The notes: generated from the sequence alone by a model not told the origin. A DNA stretch of 64,000 bases from Natrinema amylolyticum (GCF_020515625.1 NZ_JAIWPJ010000001.1:558001-622000); one strand, 5' to 3'. Positions 45,186-55,101 are shown, counted from the stretch's first letter. Numbers and translations: made by a program.

Positions 45186-45494
45186 ATGACTGATCGATCG
45201 ACCCCACCACCGTCGGACGACCCCGAGTCGCTCGAGGCCCGAACGCGAGCGCTCGCCCGTCGTCTCGAGGCGACCGCCGAACTCCCGATCGACCCGACGA
45301 CGAACCGCTGGCTCGGCGAGGCAGAGGCGGTGGCCCGCGACGCCGCGGCGAGCGATCTCGAGGCCGAGATCGTCCGCGAACGCGTCGAAAAGGTCCGTCA
45401 GTTGCTCGCCGAAGCCGACGACCCCGCTCACGACGAGGCGCGCGAGCATCTCGAGGCGGCCAGAGGGCTGTGTGCGGACATCCTCGAGGCGTGA
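45186..45494 (+). CDS. Haloarchaeal helical protein of unknown function
   Basis: A 102-residue protein, acidic and helical throughout (ESLEARTRALARRLEATAEL, then ERVEKVRQLLAEADDP). No metal ligands, apart from one Cys near the end (GLCADILEA). Composition and codon use support a real gene. I know no functional assignment. The LLM oxidoreductase follows 121 bases later. Confidence 0.75.
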   Translation: MTDRSTPPPSDDPESLEARTRALARRLEATAELPIDPTTNRWLGEAEAVARDAAASDLEAEIVRERVEKVRQLLAEADDPAHDEAREHLEAARGLCADILEA

Positions 45495-45615
45495 ATAGGG
45501 TCGGTCGGTTCGCGGGACTGGACGGAAACGCTACAGATTTATGTGATTGCGTAACGCGGTGCACGGTGATGTCATCGCGACGCACGACTCGAGCGCCGAC
45601 GCGGAGGGGAGCACT

Positions 45616-46623
45616 GTGAACGCCGAACTGGATCTACTGGTGCGACTCGGCGACTACGAGCGACCGCAGGGAGTCGCCGAGCGCGCCGTCCAGGCTGAAG
45701 AGTTGGGATTCGACCGGATCACGGTCGGCGAGACGACCGGCTGGAACATCGTCCCGCCGCTGACACTGGCCGCCGACCGGACCGAGGACCTGGGCATCTC
45801 CAACGACGTCATCTCGCCGTACGGGCGGACACCGGCGATGCTCGCACAGACGGCGCTCACGATGCAGGCCGCCGCCGACGGCCGGTTTCGGTTCGGGATC
45901 GGCCCGAGTTCGCCGGCGATCACCGAGCGCTGGCACGGCCAGGAGTTCGACCGGCCGCTCCGCCGCACCCGCGAAGTGATCGAGATCATGCGCGGGGTCT
46001 ACGAGGACGGGAACCCGGCCTACGACGGCGAGATCTTCGACATCCCCGGCCTGGACTACGAGCGCGGCCCGAGCGAGAACCCCCCGCCGATCGACGTCGG
46101 CACTCTCGGTCCCAAGGCCACCGAGATGGCCGGCCGCTTCGGCGACGGCTGGGCTCCCCAGCTGTTCACGAGAGACGGTTTGCGGGACCGACTCGAGGAC
46201 TTGGAACGCGGCGCCGAACTCGGCGGCAAGGAACTCTCGGACCTGCGGGTGGCCCCGATCGTCCGCGGGATCGCCGCGGAGGACCGCGAGGCGGCGCGCG
46301 AGAAGGCCCGCGGGACGATCGCCTTCCTGCTCGGGGCCTACGGGCCCTACTACGGGAACTCGGTCGCCGAACAGGGCTATCCCGACGTCGTCGACGAAAT
46401 CCGCGCCGCCTGGGAGGAACGGGATACCGACGCGATGGCTCGAGCCCTCCCCGAGGACGTCCTCGACGAATTGGCTCCCGCGGGCACGCCCGACGAAGTC
46501 CGCGAGTGGGTCGCGGAGTACGCCGAGATCGAGGGCGTCGATGCCGTTCGGGTAGGCTTCGTCAACGGGATGACTGAAGCGGACAAGCGGACGACGATGG
46601 AAGCGGTCGCCGACCTGTCCTGA
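45616..46623 (+). CDS. LLM-class F420-dependent oxidoreductase
   Basis: A 335-residue TIM-barrel protein of the luciferase-like family. LDLLVRLGDYERP starts the domain. FGIGPSSPAITERWHG and the later RFGDGWAPQL match the methylene-tetrahydromethanopterin reductase (Mer) group, which uses reduced F420. In haloarchaea such proteins may act on folate-type carriers or other substrates. A GTG at 45616 is chosen because no ATG is in frame; a GTG at 45559 is also possible. Confidence 0.85.
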   Translation: MNAELDLLVRLGDYERPQGVAERAVQAEELGFDRITVGETTGWNIVPPLTLAADRTEDLGISNDVISPYGRTPAMLAQTALTMQAAADGRFRFGIGPSSPAITERWHGQEFDRPLRRTREVIEIMRGVYEDGNPAYDGEIFDIPGLDYERGPSENPPPIDVGTLGPKATEMAGRFGDGWAPQLFTRDGLRDRLEDLERGAELGGKELSDLRVAPIVRGIAAEDREAAREKARGTIAFLLGAYGPYYGNSVAEQGYPDVVDEIRAAWEERDTDAMARALPEDVLDELAPAGTPDEVREWVAEYAEIEGVDAVRVGFVNGMTEADKRTTMEAVADLS

Positions 46624-46738
46624 CTGAGTCGCTCTCCGTCCCCGCGATCGCCGCGATATCGCGCGATTCCGGGGACCGATGCGACGAGCCCTCGTCGTGA
46701 CACTGGCGGTGGTGTTTCGATCGGACTCACACGTCGCA

Positions 46739-46744
46739 TATATA
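46739..46744 (+). promoter_or_regulatory. TATA box of the DUF7344 gene
   Basis: The sequence tatata (in gcatatatatgg) lies 23 bases before the ATG at 46767, consistent with a leaderless transcript. Confidence 0.5.
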
Positions 46745-46766
46745 TGGTTCAGCGCCTATCGATGGT

Positions 46767-47156
46767 ATGATCCCACTACTGAGTTCGCCCGAGAGCCTCA
46801 CCGCGTTCGGCGAGACGCAAGCCGACGCCGTCGATACGGCGATGGAGCTGTTGGCGGATCAGCGCAGACGCTCGCTGTTGAACTATCTCGAGGAGACCGA
46901 CGGGACGGCCACGCTCACGGAGGTAGCGGTGGAGATCGCCGATCAAGAAGCGGGTGCGGAGCCGAACGCGATTTCGGATCACGACGTCTCTCCGAGAGAC
47001 CGCCGGGCCGTCCGCATCTCGCTGCACCACACCCACATCCCGAAGTTAGCCAACGCGGACGTCGTCGACTACGACACCGAGACGGAGACGATCACGCTCA
47101 CCGATCGCGGGCGAACGCTGATCGACCGGCAGGACGCGGTCCAGGAACCGGCCTGA
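46767..47156 (+). CDS. DUF7344 winged-helix protein
   Basis: A 129-residue protein. The HTH reads MELLADQRRRSLLNYLEE and continues to RRAVRISLHHTHIPKLANADVV, the mark of DUF7344. It is soluble, in contrast to the relative at 30728-31294, and is probably a transcriptional regulator. Its target is unknown; the nearest genes are the LLM oxidoreductase upstream and the convergent quinone reductase. Confidence 0.85.
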   Translation: MIPLLSSPESLTAFGETQADAVDTAMELLADQRRRSLLNYLEETDGTATLTEVAVEIADQEAGAEPNAISDHDVSPRDRRAVRISLHHTHIPKLANADVVDYDTETETITLTDRGRTLIDRQDAVQEPA

Positions 47157-47224
47157 CCGCTGTTATCGGGCGCTGTTTTTCGGGATTTTCACACGACAGG
47201 CTCGCGTAGCGCCCGCGCTGGTCG

Positions 47225-48190
47225 TTACGGTTCGATGACGAGTTTTCCGAGGAAGCTATCGTTCATGACGGCCCGCTGTGCGTCGGCCGCCTCCTCGAGG
47301 TCGTAGCGCCGCGCCACGTCGATCGAGAGCCCGCCGGTGTCCATGAGGTGGGCGACCCCGCGCAGCGGCACGCGAAGATCCGGCGTGTTGAACATGCTCA
47401 TGAACTGGTAGGAGACGTCCTTCGAGCGGGCCGCGCCGTCGTTCGAAAAGCCCGGATCGGGACTGTTCTCGCCGATGCCGACGACGCAAGCACCCGTCGC
47501 GGCGACGTCCGCGTCGAACTGCAGGTAGTCGTCCAGCCGGTGGTCGAGGATCGCATCGACGCCGCCGTCCGAGGCATCGAGGACGGCGTCGGCCAGATCG
47601 TCGCGGCCATAATCGAGCACCGTCTCGGCCCCGTAGTCGGCGAGCGCGTCGTGGTACTCCTCGGCGGCGGTGGTGATCACCCGCGCGCTGACGGCGGCCG
47701 CGATCTGGACGGCCGCGTGGCCGACGCCGCCGGAGCCGCCGTGGACCAGACAGTATTCTGCGGGCCCCAGATCGGCGTGGTCGACCAGCGCGCGCCAGGC
47801 GGTGACAGCGGCGACGCCGGCGGCACCCGCCTCGGTCACGTCCGCGCCGTCGGGGAGGGCGACGACGCGGTCGGTCGGGATCGTCGCGTACTCGGCGTAG
47901 GCCCCCTGCGAAGAGCCGTTACCGATACCGGTGCCGTAGACGCGATCGCCCTCCTCGAATCCCTCGACGGCGTCCCCCGCCTCGGCGACGGTGCCCGAGA
48001 CGTCGACGCCGGGCGTGAACGGCACGTCGACCGGGGTGTACGACCCGTCTCGGAAGTAGGTATCGACGGGGTTGACGCCCGCCGCGGCCACGTCGACCAG
48101 CAGTTCGTCTTCGGCGGGCTCCGGTCGATCGATCTCGTCGACCTGCAGTACGTCCGCATCGCCGTGCTCGTGAAGGCGTACAGCTCGCAT
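47225..48190 (-). CDS. NADPH:quinone reductase, zinc-independent MDR type
   Basis: A 321-residue oxidoreductase. The catalytic-domain start MRAVRLHEHGDADVLQVDEI and GVNPVDTYFRDG, and the coenzyme loop VHGGSGGVGHAAVQIAAA, are those of quinone reductase (QOR). No structural zinc cysteine cluster is present, as expected. It reduces quinones or enones with NADPH. The Met at 48190 begins the family; a longer frame upstream is ignored. It diverges from the PfpI-type gene. Confidence 0.9.
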   Translation of the reverse strand: MRAVRLHEHGDADVLQVDEIDRPEPAEDELLVDVAAAGVNPVDTYFRDGSYTPVDVPFTPGVDVSGTVAEAGDAVEGFEEGDRVYGTGIGNGSSQGAYAEYATIPTDRVVALPDGADVTEAGAAGVAAVTAWRALVDHADLGPAEYCLVHGGSGGVGHAAVQIAAAVSARVITTAAEEYHDALADYGAETVLDYGRDDLADAVLDASDGGVDAILDHRLDDYLQFDADVAATGACVVGIGENSPDPGFSNDGAARSKDVSYQFMSMFNTPDLRVPLRGVAHLMDTGGLSIDVARRYDLEEAADAQRAVMNDSFLGKLVIEP

Positions 48191-48350
48191 ATCGTTCGAG
48201 ACCACGGAGCGAGACCGTAAAATGGTACACGTGACGGCAGACAAGACGCCGACCTCGGTTCGAGCCGGCCGCGCTGCCCGCAGCGCTGCCGATCCGCCTG
48301 TTGCACCAGCAAGTGCAACCCTTGTCCGCACGACGGCCCTCGCTCTCGGT

Positions 48351-48917
48351 ATGAGCGACTCCGACAGCCAGCGGCTCGCGGACGCGACCGTCGGCGTCTT
48401 CCTCGCACCCGAAGGCACCGAAGAAGTCGAGTTCACCGACCCGAAGGAGACCGTCGCCGACGCCGGTGCGACCGTCGACGTGCTCGGCAGCGAGACCGGC
48501 GAGGCCCAGACCGTGAACAACGATCTCGAGGAGAGCGAGAGCTACGAGGTCGAGAAGACGTTCGACGAGGTGTCGGCGGACGAGTACGACGCGCTGATCG
48601 TCCCCGGCGGAACCGTGGGTGCGGACACGCTCCGCACCGACGAGGACGGCGTCGAGCTGCTGCGAAAACACGTCGAAGACGGCAAGCCCGCGGGCGTGAT
48701 CTGTCACGGTCCGTGGACGCTGGTCGAAGCCGACGTCGTCGACGGGAGGACGCTGACCTCCTACCACAGCCTGCAGACGGACGTCCGCAACGCCGGCGGC
48801 GAGTGGGTCGACGAGGAGGTCGTCGTCGACGACGGACTGGTGACGAGCCGGAATCCGGACGACCTCGAGGCCTTTTGCGAGACGATCCTCGACGAATTCG
48901 CGTCAGCACAGAGCTGA
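48351..48917 (+). CDS. DJ-1/PfpI-family protein
   Basis: A 188-residue protein. The nucleophile elbow reads GVICHGPWTL, with the Cys in the C-H-G turn, and the loop IVPGGTVGADTLR supplies the oxyanion. The family includes intracellular protease-like glyoxalases and chaperones; methylglyoxal removal is the usual guess. The divergent quinone reductase suggests a shared role in electrophile or oxidative stress. A longer frame from 48222 is not family-like. Confidence 0.9.
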   Translation: MSDSDSQRLADATVGVFLAPEGTEEVEFTDPKETVADAGATVDVLGSETGEAQTVNNDLEESESYEVEKTFDEVSADEYDALIVPGGTVGADTLRTDEDGVELLRKHVEDGKPAGVICHGPWTLVEADVVDGRTLTSYHSLQTDVRNAGGEWVDEEVVVDDGLVTSRNPDDLEAFCETILDEFASAQS

Positions 48918-49504
48918 CACTCCCGAACTATTCTCCGCCGGTTTGCATCGGACGAGCGGGCGCTGCGAACGCGCGGACGTTCAGTGCGGTGTGTTCCGTA
49001 TCACGTCGAACCGGCCGGCCAGTCGCCTGCGGTGGCGCGCGCTGTGCTGCGGTGAGTCAGTAACGAACCGCAGCTCGAAGCCGTGCGAGGGATGTGGACC
49101 GCAGCGACCTGTGGGAGCGAGGGCCGCAATCGGTTGGGGAGGGCGAGGCGATTCCATGCCGCCAGGGTGAGCAGGACGCTCCGCGTCGTTTTCGGCCCTT
49201 CTCCATCGATCGATCAGTTCACACGGAGATGATGGAGTAGATTCCGCGGACAATGCATGAGAATCGCTGTCCCGATACCCTGGCAACAGGGAATCGCCAC
49301 GCCCTCCCCAGCCGATTCGATCGCTCCTGTCGTCGCTCACTCATCCCTCGCACGGCATCAACAGCCGCCCTCGCTACCGCTCGGTCGGCTGACAGCGCGC
49401 GCCACCGCATGGCAGAGGATCGACCGGAGGAATACGTAGCCAACCGGCACGTGTAGCGACGTTCCGCTGAACGTCTAATAACGGAACAAACCTATTACCT
49501 CTCG
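48918..49504. other. Convergent intergenic interval with large inverted repeat
   Basis: About 590 bases between two genes that converge. The inverted repeat at 49080-49356 fills much of it. Short frames on both strands come from the repeat arms and are not called. No RNA gene is recognised. Confidence 0.55.
49080..49356. repeat. Imperfect inverted repeat, arms of about 80-88 bases
   Basis: The left arm (49080-49167) holds gccgtgcgagggatg, then aatcggttggggagggcg and ggcgattcc, then gccaggg. The right arm (49278-49356) carries the same blocks in reverse complement. The inner 40 bases match at about 35 positions and the outer 15 exactly. It may be two copies of a dispersed intergenic repeat and could act as a two-way terminator. 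Confidence 0.7.
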
Positions 49505-50626
49505 CTACCGAACGGCCTTCGTCGCGTCGTCCATAATCTCGAGCGCCTCCTTCAACTCCTCGGTGCCAGTCGCGTACGAGAGCCGCGCGTAGCCCTCGCC
49601 GTTCGCGCCGAAGGCGTCGCCGGGGACGACGACGACGCCCCGCTCGAGCACTTCGTCACACCAGCCCTCGGGCACCTTCGGCATCGCGTAGAAGGCCCCC
49701 TCTGGGGTGGGCACCTCGAGGCCGGCGTCCGTGAGCCCGTCGAGGACGAGATCGCGCCGCTGTTCGAAGGTGTCGACCATCTCTTGGACCGGCTCCTGGG
49801 GGCCGGTCAGGGCGGCCTCAGCGGCGTACTGGGCGGGCGCGGAGGCGCAGGCTTGACCGTACTGGTGGACCCGTAGCATCCGCTCGATGCGGCGGTTCGA
49901 GGCGACGACCCAGCCGAGCCGCCAGCCGGTCATCGAGTAGGTCTTCGAGCAGGCGCTGACGACGACCACGTTGTCCGTCTCGGCGAATTTCAGCGGCGAG
50001 TGGTGCTCGCCCTCGAAGACGATGTGCTCGTAGACCTCGTCGGAGATGCAGAGCACGTCGTGCTCGTCGGCGATGCGGGCGAACTCGCGCATGTCGGCCT
50101 CGCTCTGGACGGCCCCCGTCGGGTTCGCGGGGCTGTTGACGACGAACGCAGCCGTCTCGTCGGTGATCGCGTCCTCGACCGTCGCGGGATCGAGCGTCAG
50201 GTCCTCCCGGAGCCCGACGGGGTTCGGCGTCCCGTCGGCGATGTGAGTCAGCGCGTCGTAGGAAACGAAGCCGGGATCGGGGAAGATGACCTCCTCGCCG
50301 GGGTTGACGTGGGCCTCGAGCGCGAGGTGCAGGGCCTCGCTGCCGCCGGAAGTCGCGATCACGTCCGCGGGGTCGATTTCGAGACCGTAGTCGCGGTCGT
50401 ATTTGGCCGAAATCGCCTCTCTGAGCTGTGGCGTGCCCTTGTTCGAGGTGTAGGCGTCGGCCCGCCCGGCCTCGATAGCCTCGATCGCCCCGCGGCGTGC
50501 GTGGGCCGGCGTCGGGAAGTCCGGCTGTCCGAGTCCGAGGTTGATCGCGTCCTCGCCTGCGGCCTCGAACACTTCGCGGATGCCGCTGATCGACACCTGC
50601 TCGACTCGATCTGCGAATTCGGTCAT
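49505..50626 (-). CDS. PLP-dependent class I aminotransferase
   Basis: A 373-residue aminotransferase of the AspC-like group. The PLP lysine is in SACSKTYSMTGWRLGW. NSPANPTGAV carries the conserved Asn and SDEVYEHIVF the Asp/Tyr pair. The likely reaction is aspartate or aromatic amino acid transamination with 2-oxoglutarate. The ATG at 50626 begins MTEFADRVEQVS, the usual start. Longer frame upstream is antisense to the lipoprotein gene. Confidence 0.92.
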   Translation of the reverse strand: MTEFADRVEQVSISGIREVFEAAGEDAINLGLGQPDFPTPAHARRGAIEAIEAGRADAYTSNKGTPQLREAISAKYDRDYGLEIDPADVIATSGGSEALHLALEAHVNPGEEVIFPDPGFVSYDALTHIADGTPNPVGLREDLTLDPATVEDAITDETAAFVVNSPANPTGAVQSEADMREFARIADEHDVLCISDEVYEHIVFEGEHHSPLKFAETDNVVVVSACSKTYSMTGWRLGWVVASNRRIERMLRVHQYGQACASAPAQYAAEAALTGPQEPVQEMVDTFEQRRDLVLDGLTDAGLEVPTPEGAFYAMPKVPEGWCDEVLERGVVVVPGDAFGANGEGYARLSYATGTEELKEALEIMDDATKAVR

Positions 50627-50776
50627 GGCTAAAGGGGTGCGGGCGACCCCGATAACTCTTGATGTGTTCGCCGGTTTCGATTCGAGCGACTGAACTATCA
50701 CTGATACCGGACGTTCTTGTCTACGATTCTGAAGAATGCACAAGGAATATGCCGCTCTTCTCGAATCAGGGGGATA

Positions 50777-51442
50777 ATGACTCACTCTCGACGATCGCTG
50801 CTCGCCGCGGGCGCGACCGGGACGCTCGCGCTGACCGCCGGCTGTCTCGGCTTCGCCCTCGGGAACGAGCCGCTCGAGTTCGATTCCGACCGCGTCGCCC
50901 CGGCCGACGAGACGGTCGCGGAGACCGGCTACGAGGAGCGGACGGTCGAAGAGCGGACGATGGAACGGACCGAGGAGATCGGCGGCGTCGAACGCGACTT
51001 CGAGGCGTCGATCTGGCTCTCGAACTATTCGAAGTCGGTCGACTACATGGGACAGACGCGGGAGGGAAGCGCCTTCGCCGCCGTCTCGGTTCCAGGAATG
51101 GAAGTCGCCGGACAGTCCGTCAACCCGCTCGACGAGATGTCGAACGAGGAACTCCTCACGGAGTTCCTCGGCCGGGCCGATAGCGACCGCGGGGATATCG
51201 AAAACATTCAGCAGGGAGAGTCGTTCACCCTCGAGATCCTCGGCGAGAGCCGGGACGTCGACACCTTCGTCGGAGAGTCCGAACTCGAGGGCGAACCGAT
51301 CGACGTCGAGATCAAGCTCACGTCGTTCGACCACGAGGACGACCTGCTCGTCCTGTTCGGCGTCCTCTCGAAGCGATTCGCTGCCGAGTCAGCGAACGTC
51401 GAGCTACTGATGGAGTCCGCAGAACACCCGATCGATACCTGA
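50777..51442 (+). CDS. Tat lipoprotein of DUF6517 type
   Basis: A 221-residue exported lipoprotein. The signal SRRSLLAAGATGTLALTAGC combines twin Arg with a lipobox, so Cys23 should carry the lipid anchor. The mature region (EPLEFDSDRVAPADETVAET, then SIWLSNYSKSVDY) matches haloarchaeal DUF6517 proteins of unknown function. It faces the outside of the cell. Confidence 0.85.
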   Translation: MTHSRRSLLAAGATGTLALTAGCLGFALGNEPLEFDSDRVAPADETVAETGYEERTVEERTMERTEEIGGVERDFEASIWLSNYSKSVDYMGQTREGSAFAAVSVPGMEVAGQSVNPLDEMSNEELLTEFLGRADSDRGDIENIQQGESFTLEILGESRDVDTFVGESELEGEPIDVEIKLTSFDHEDDLLVLFGVLSKRFAAESANVELLMESAEHPIDT

Positions 51443-51566
51443 TCCCGGTCCGCTCGCTGGACGACCGGCAATGAGGCACATGTTTCGTTCGTCTCGCTCG
51501 TCTCGCAGCCGCGGCTGGCGCGTCGTTTTCGGCGGAAACGGGAGAAAACCGACCGGCGAAACGCCG

Positions 51567-52433
51567 TTAGTAGAACTCGCGGACGAGGTCCATCGCGTCT
51601 TCCGGTGCGCCATCCGGAATCTCGGACATGTCCTCGGTGACGCCGTGCTGTTCGTGGTACGGCACGGAGTTTTCGTTCTGGTACATCACGCCCTGATACT
51701 CCTTGTCACTGTCCAGAATGACTTCCTTGGCGGCCTCGTAGTCGTTCGGATCGTGGTCCTCGTCTTCCTGCAGGTCGACGAGGTTGTCACGGAAGTAGTC
51801 GTAGGTGTCGACGTCGTTGAACGTGACACACGGGCTGAATATGTTGACGAACCCGAAGCCGTCGTGTTCGATCGCCTCTTGGACAATCTCGGCGTGACGC
51901 ATCGCATCCGAGCTAAAGGACTGCGCGATGAAGCTCGCACCGGACGCCAGCGCGAGGGCGAGCGGGTTGACCGGCGGCTGTTTGGGGCCTTCGGGAGTCG
52001 TCGAGGTCTCGAAGTCCGACCGCGAGGTCGGCGAGGCCTGGCCCTTGGTCAGGCCGTAGATGCGGTTGTCCATGACACAGTAGGTCATGTCGACGTTCCG
52101 GCGGACGGCGTGGACGAAGTGACCGGCACCGATCGAGTAACCGTCACCGTCCCCGCCGGCGACCATGACCTCGATGTCGGGCCGAGCCATCTTGACGCCG
52201 GTCCCGACCGGGAGCGCACGGCCGTGAACCCCGTGCAGGGCGTAGCTGTGCATGTAGGTCCCGATCTTCCCGGAACAACCGATTCCCGCCACCACGAAGG
52301 TGTTGTCGGGATCGTTGCCGGTGTTCGCGAGGGCTTTCATCATGCCGTTCATCGTCCCGAAGTCGCCGCATCCGGGACACCACGTCGGCTGCTTGTCGGA
52401 TTTGAAGTCGGTGAATCGTACGTCGGAGCTCAT
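51567..52433 (-). CDS. korB: 2-oxoacid:ferredoxin oxidoreductase beta subunit
   Basis: A 288-residue ThDP-binding subunit. Cluster cysteines lie in TWCPGCGDFG and GIGCSGKIG, and the ThDP motif is GGDGDGYSIG. With KorA it oxidises pyruvate or 2-oxoglutarate to the acyl-CoA and reduces ferredoxin. Its ATG overlaps the korA stop by one base (TAATG), so the two are co-translated. Haloarchaea use these enzymes in place of the dehydrogenase complexes. Substrate is not decided by sequence. Confidence 0.93.
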   Translation of the reverse strand: MSSDVRFTDFKSDKQPTWCPGCGDFGTMNGMMKALANTGNDPDNTFVVAGIGCSGKIGTYMHSYALHGVHGRALPVGTGVKMARPDIEVMVAGGDGDGYSIGAGHFVHAVRRNVDMTYCVMDNRIYGLTKGQASPTSRSDFETSTTPEGPKQPPVNPLALALASGASFIAQSFSSDAMRHAEIVQEAIEHDGFGFVNIFSPCVTFNDVDTYDYFRDNLVDLQEDEDHDPNDYEAAKEVILDSDKEYQGVMYQNENSVPYHEQHGVTEDMSEIPDGAPEDAMDLVREFY

Positions 52434-54187
52434 TATGCTGGTACCTCCTCGGTGAGTTTCTCGGTGATATCGTCTGCGAGTTCGTCGGCCTTGAATCGAA
52501 CGCCCGTATACTTGTTAATGCGCTTGACGCGGGTAAGCACGTCGTGTTCGATCACGTCGGCGAACTGCCCGGTCGCGTTGTTCTCGACGACGATCGTCTG
52601 GTCGGCGGCCTCGATCTCCTCGGTCAGGTCCGGCCGCGGGAAGATGTAGGGCACCGAGATGACGCGGACGTCGATGCCGTCCGCCTCGAGGTAGTCGAGC
52701 GCTTCGACGAGCGCGCCCTCGTTCGACCCCCACGAGATGACGAGGTTGTCGGCGTCGGAATCGCCGAACTCCCGGTAGTCCCAGTCCTCCTCGTTTCGTG
52801 CGGTCTCGACCTTCCGATATCGCTTGTCGACCTGATGGACGCGCTCGTCCTCTTCCTCCGTCCGCCGGCCGAGTTCGTCGTGCTCGAGGCCGGTGGACAT
52901 GTGGGCGGCGTCGGTCGTGCCGGGGATGGCACGCGGGCTGACGCCGTCCTCGGTGACGGCGTGGGCGCGGAAGTGACCCTGTGCGTCGAGCCACTCGTCG
53001 ACCTCGTCCTCGTCGACGAGCTTGCCGCGATCGATCTCGACCTCGTCCATGTCGAAGGCCTCCGGCGGGAACGTCTGTTCGGTGACCGACATCGCCAGAT
53101 CGGAGACCAGGAAGACCGGCGTCTGGTACTTCTCGGCGAGGTTGAACGCCTCGACCGTCTTCCAGAAACACTCGGTGATCGACGTGGGGGCGACGACGAA
53201 CCGCGGGACTTCGCCGTGGCCGCCGTAGAGCGCCATATTGAGGTCGCCCTGTTCCTGTTTCGTCGGCATCCCCGTGGAGGGACCGGATCGCTGAACGTCG
53301 GCGATGACCAGCGGCGTCTCGCTGGTCGCGACCAGACCGAAGGTTTCGGTCATGAGGTCGATCCCGGCACCCGACGTGGCGGTCATCGATCGGGCACCGG
53401 CGCGCGCGGCCCCGAGCGACATGTTGATCGCCGACAACTCGTCTTCCGCTTGGACGACGTGGCCGCCGTAGTCCTCGATCCGTTCCGTCAGATACTCCAT
53501 GATCGACGTCGCGGGCGTGATCGGATACCCGGCGTAGAACCGACAGCCGGCCGCGAGTGCGCCCATCCCGACCGCCTCGTTGCCATTGAGGAGGACGTAA
53601 TCGTTGTCGGTCGTGTCGATGTTGTAGCCGAGGTGGTCCAGATCGTAGTTCTCCTGGACGTACTCCTGTCCTGCCCGGGCGGCCTCTTTGTTGTTCTCGA
53701 CGATCTTCGAGCCCTTGCCGCCGAAGCGCTTCTCGAGGGCTTCGTCGAGGTACTCGACGTCGAAGCCGGTGATCTCACACGCGGCACCGAGCGCGACGAT
53801 GTTGCGCATGATCGCGCCGCCGGCCTCCTCGGCCAGCGACTTCAGCGGGACGTCGACCGCCGTCATCTCGTCGGGAATTTCGGCCTCCCACGAGCGCTCG
53901 CCGTCGTAGATGATGGCACTGCCCTCGTGGAGTTCGTCGAGGTTCTCGTCGATGGTTCGCTGGGTGAGCGCGACCAGAATGTCGAGTCGGTCGACGACGC
54001 TCTGGACCTTGTCGACGGAGGTCCGAATCTTGTAGGCCGTGTACCCGCCGCGGATACGCGACGCGAAGTCTTTCGAGGTGAATACGTGCCGTCCCGCTCG
54101 GGCGAGTGCCTGAGCGAAGATCTTACCCGTGGAGTCGATGCCGTCCCCGGCCTCGCCTCCGACCGCCCAGTTGAGGTCCTCAGCCAT
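52433..54187 (-). CDS. korA: 2-oxoacid:ferredoxin oxidoreductase alpha subunit (gamma-alpha fusion)
   Basis: A 584-residue subunit. Residues about 1-190 are the gamma domain (VGGEAGDGIDSTGKIFAQAL, then SRIRGGYTAYK). The alpha domain follows, with GYPITPATSIMEYL and GPSTGMPTKQEQGDL. It contributes the CoA and substrate sites to the KorAB pair. The Met at 54187 begins the usual start; a Met at 54211 is an alternative. An AT-rich stretch near 54255-54310 is the likely promoter. Confidence 0.93.
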   Translation of the reverse strand: MAEDLNWAVGGEAGDGIDSTGKIFAQALARAGRHVFTSKDFASRIRGGYTAYKIRTSVDKVQSVVDRLDILVALTQRTIDENLDELHEGSAIIYDGERSWEAEIPDEMTAVDVPLKSLAEEAGGAIMRNIVALGAACEITGFDVEYLDEALEKRFGGKGSKIVENNKEAARAGQEYVQENYDLDHLGYNIDTTDNDYVLLNGNEAVGMGALAAGCRFYAGYPITPATSIMEYLTERIEDYGGHVVQAEDELSAINMSLGAARAGARSMTATSGAGIDLMTETFGLVATSETPLVIADVQRSGPSTGMPTKQEQGDLNMALYGGHGEVPRFVVAPTSITECFWKTVEAFNLAEKYQTPVFLVSDLAMSVTEQTFPPEAFDMDEVEIDRGKLVDEDEVDEWLDAQGHFRAHAVTEDGVSPRAIPGTTDAAHMSTGLEHDELGRRTEEEDERVHQVDKRYRKVETARNEEDWDYREFGDSDADNLVISWGSNEGALVEALDYLEADGIDVRVISVPYIFPRPDLTEEIEAADQTIVVENNATGQFADVIEHDVLTRVKRINKYTGVRFKADELADDITEKLTEEVPA

Positions 54188-54462
54188 GTTATGCTGAGCC
54201 TTGCCCCCCATAAATGAAAAGGCTTCTGAAACCCCAACCGGCCGATCGCAACGGCGAATGATATATTCGGTATAAGAAAACACGACTAGTAGTCGTTACT
54301 AATTATAGGAACTCCGTTATCGGGAGAAAGAAGCCGTCAACGAGGCGAATGCGTGACTGAGTGGCGGAAAGATTCCCTACTATCATAGTTGTGATTGAAA
54401 GCCGATCCGCCGTCGGTAGTGGAACGGAACGCCTTTTCAATCAGCCGCCGAACGAATTCGAC

Positions 54463-55101
54463 ATGGAAGGGACGCCAGTCACCGTCGAATCGGTCAGCGA
54501 AGTCGGTCCTGCTACCGTCGCGCTCGAACTCGAGACGCCCGACGGCTTCGATGCCTTACCGGGACAGTTCGTTTTGCTCCGAGCGGCACCTGACGACGAA
54601 GTGATCTCGCGTCACTACACGCTCTCGTCACCGTCGGTCGGTGAGACGTTCGAACTCACGGTGGGGGTCGATCCCGACGGCGATCTCTCGCCGTGGCTCG
54701 CTTCCCTCGAGGGCGGCGAGACGGTCCACGTCGAGGGGCCGTTCGGCCGGATCACCTACGAAGGGGAGGACGATATCGTCGCGGTCGCGGGCGGCCCGGG
54801 GATCGGCCCCGCGGTCGCGGTCGCCGAAGCGGCCCACGAGGTCGGCCATGACGCCGTCGTGATCTATCAGACCGACGAACCGGCCCACACCGAGCGACTC
54901 GAGGCACTCGCGGACGCAGGCGCGACGGTCGTCGTCATCGACGAGGACGCCGACGACGAACTGGCGGATGCGATCGCGACCCACCGCGAGGCGGGCCAGC
55001 TCTACGCGTTCGGCTTCGACGGCTTCGTCACGTTCGTCGCCGAAGCGATCGACGACACCGGCGGCGATTCGGACGAGGCGCTGATCGAGAACTTCGGCTG
55101 A
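54463..55101 (+). CDS. Ferredoxin-reductase-like FAD/NAD-binding protein
   Basis: A 212-residue flavoprotein. The FAD motif RHYTLSSP and the nucleotide loop AGGPGIGPAVAVAEAA are those of the ferredoxin-NADP reductase family. It is short, without a 2Fe-2S domain. It diverges from the korAB operon with 275 bases between, so it may exchange electrons with ferredoxin reduced by Kor; that is inference. The Met at 54463 starts the FAD domain. Confidence 0.88.
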   Translation: MEGTPVTVESVSEVGPATVALELETPDGFDALPGQFVLLRAAPDDEVISRHYTLSSPSVGETFELTVGVDPDGDLSPWLASLEGGETVHVEGPFGRITYEGEDDIVAVAGGPGIGPAVAVAEAAHEVGHDAVVIYQTDEPAHTERLEALADAGATVVVIDEDADDELADAIATHREAGQLYAFGFDGFVTFVAEAIDDTGGDSDEALIENFG

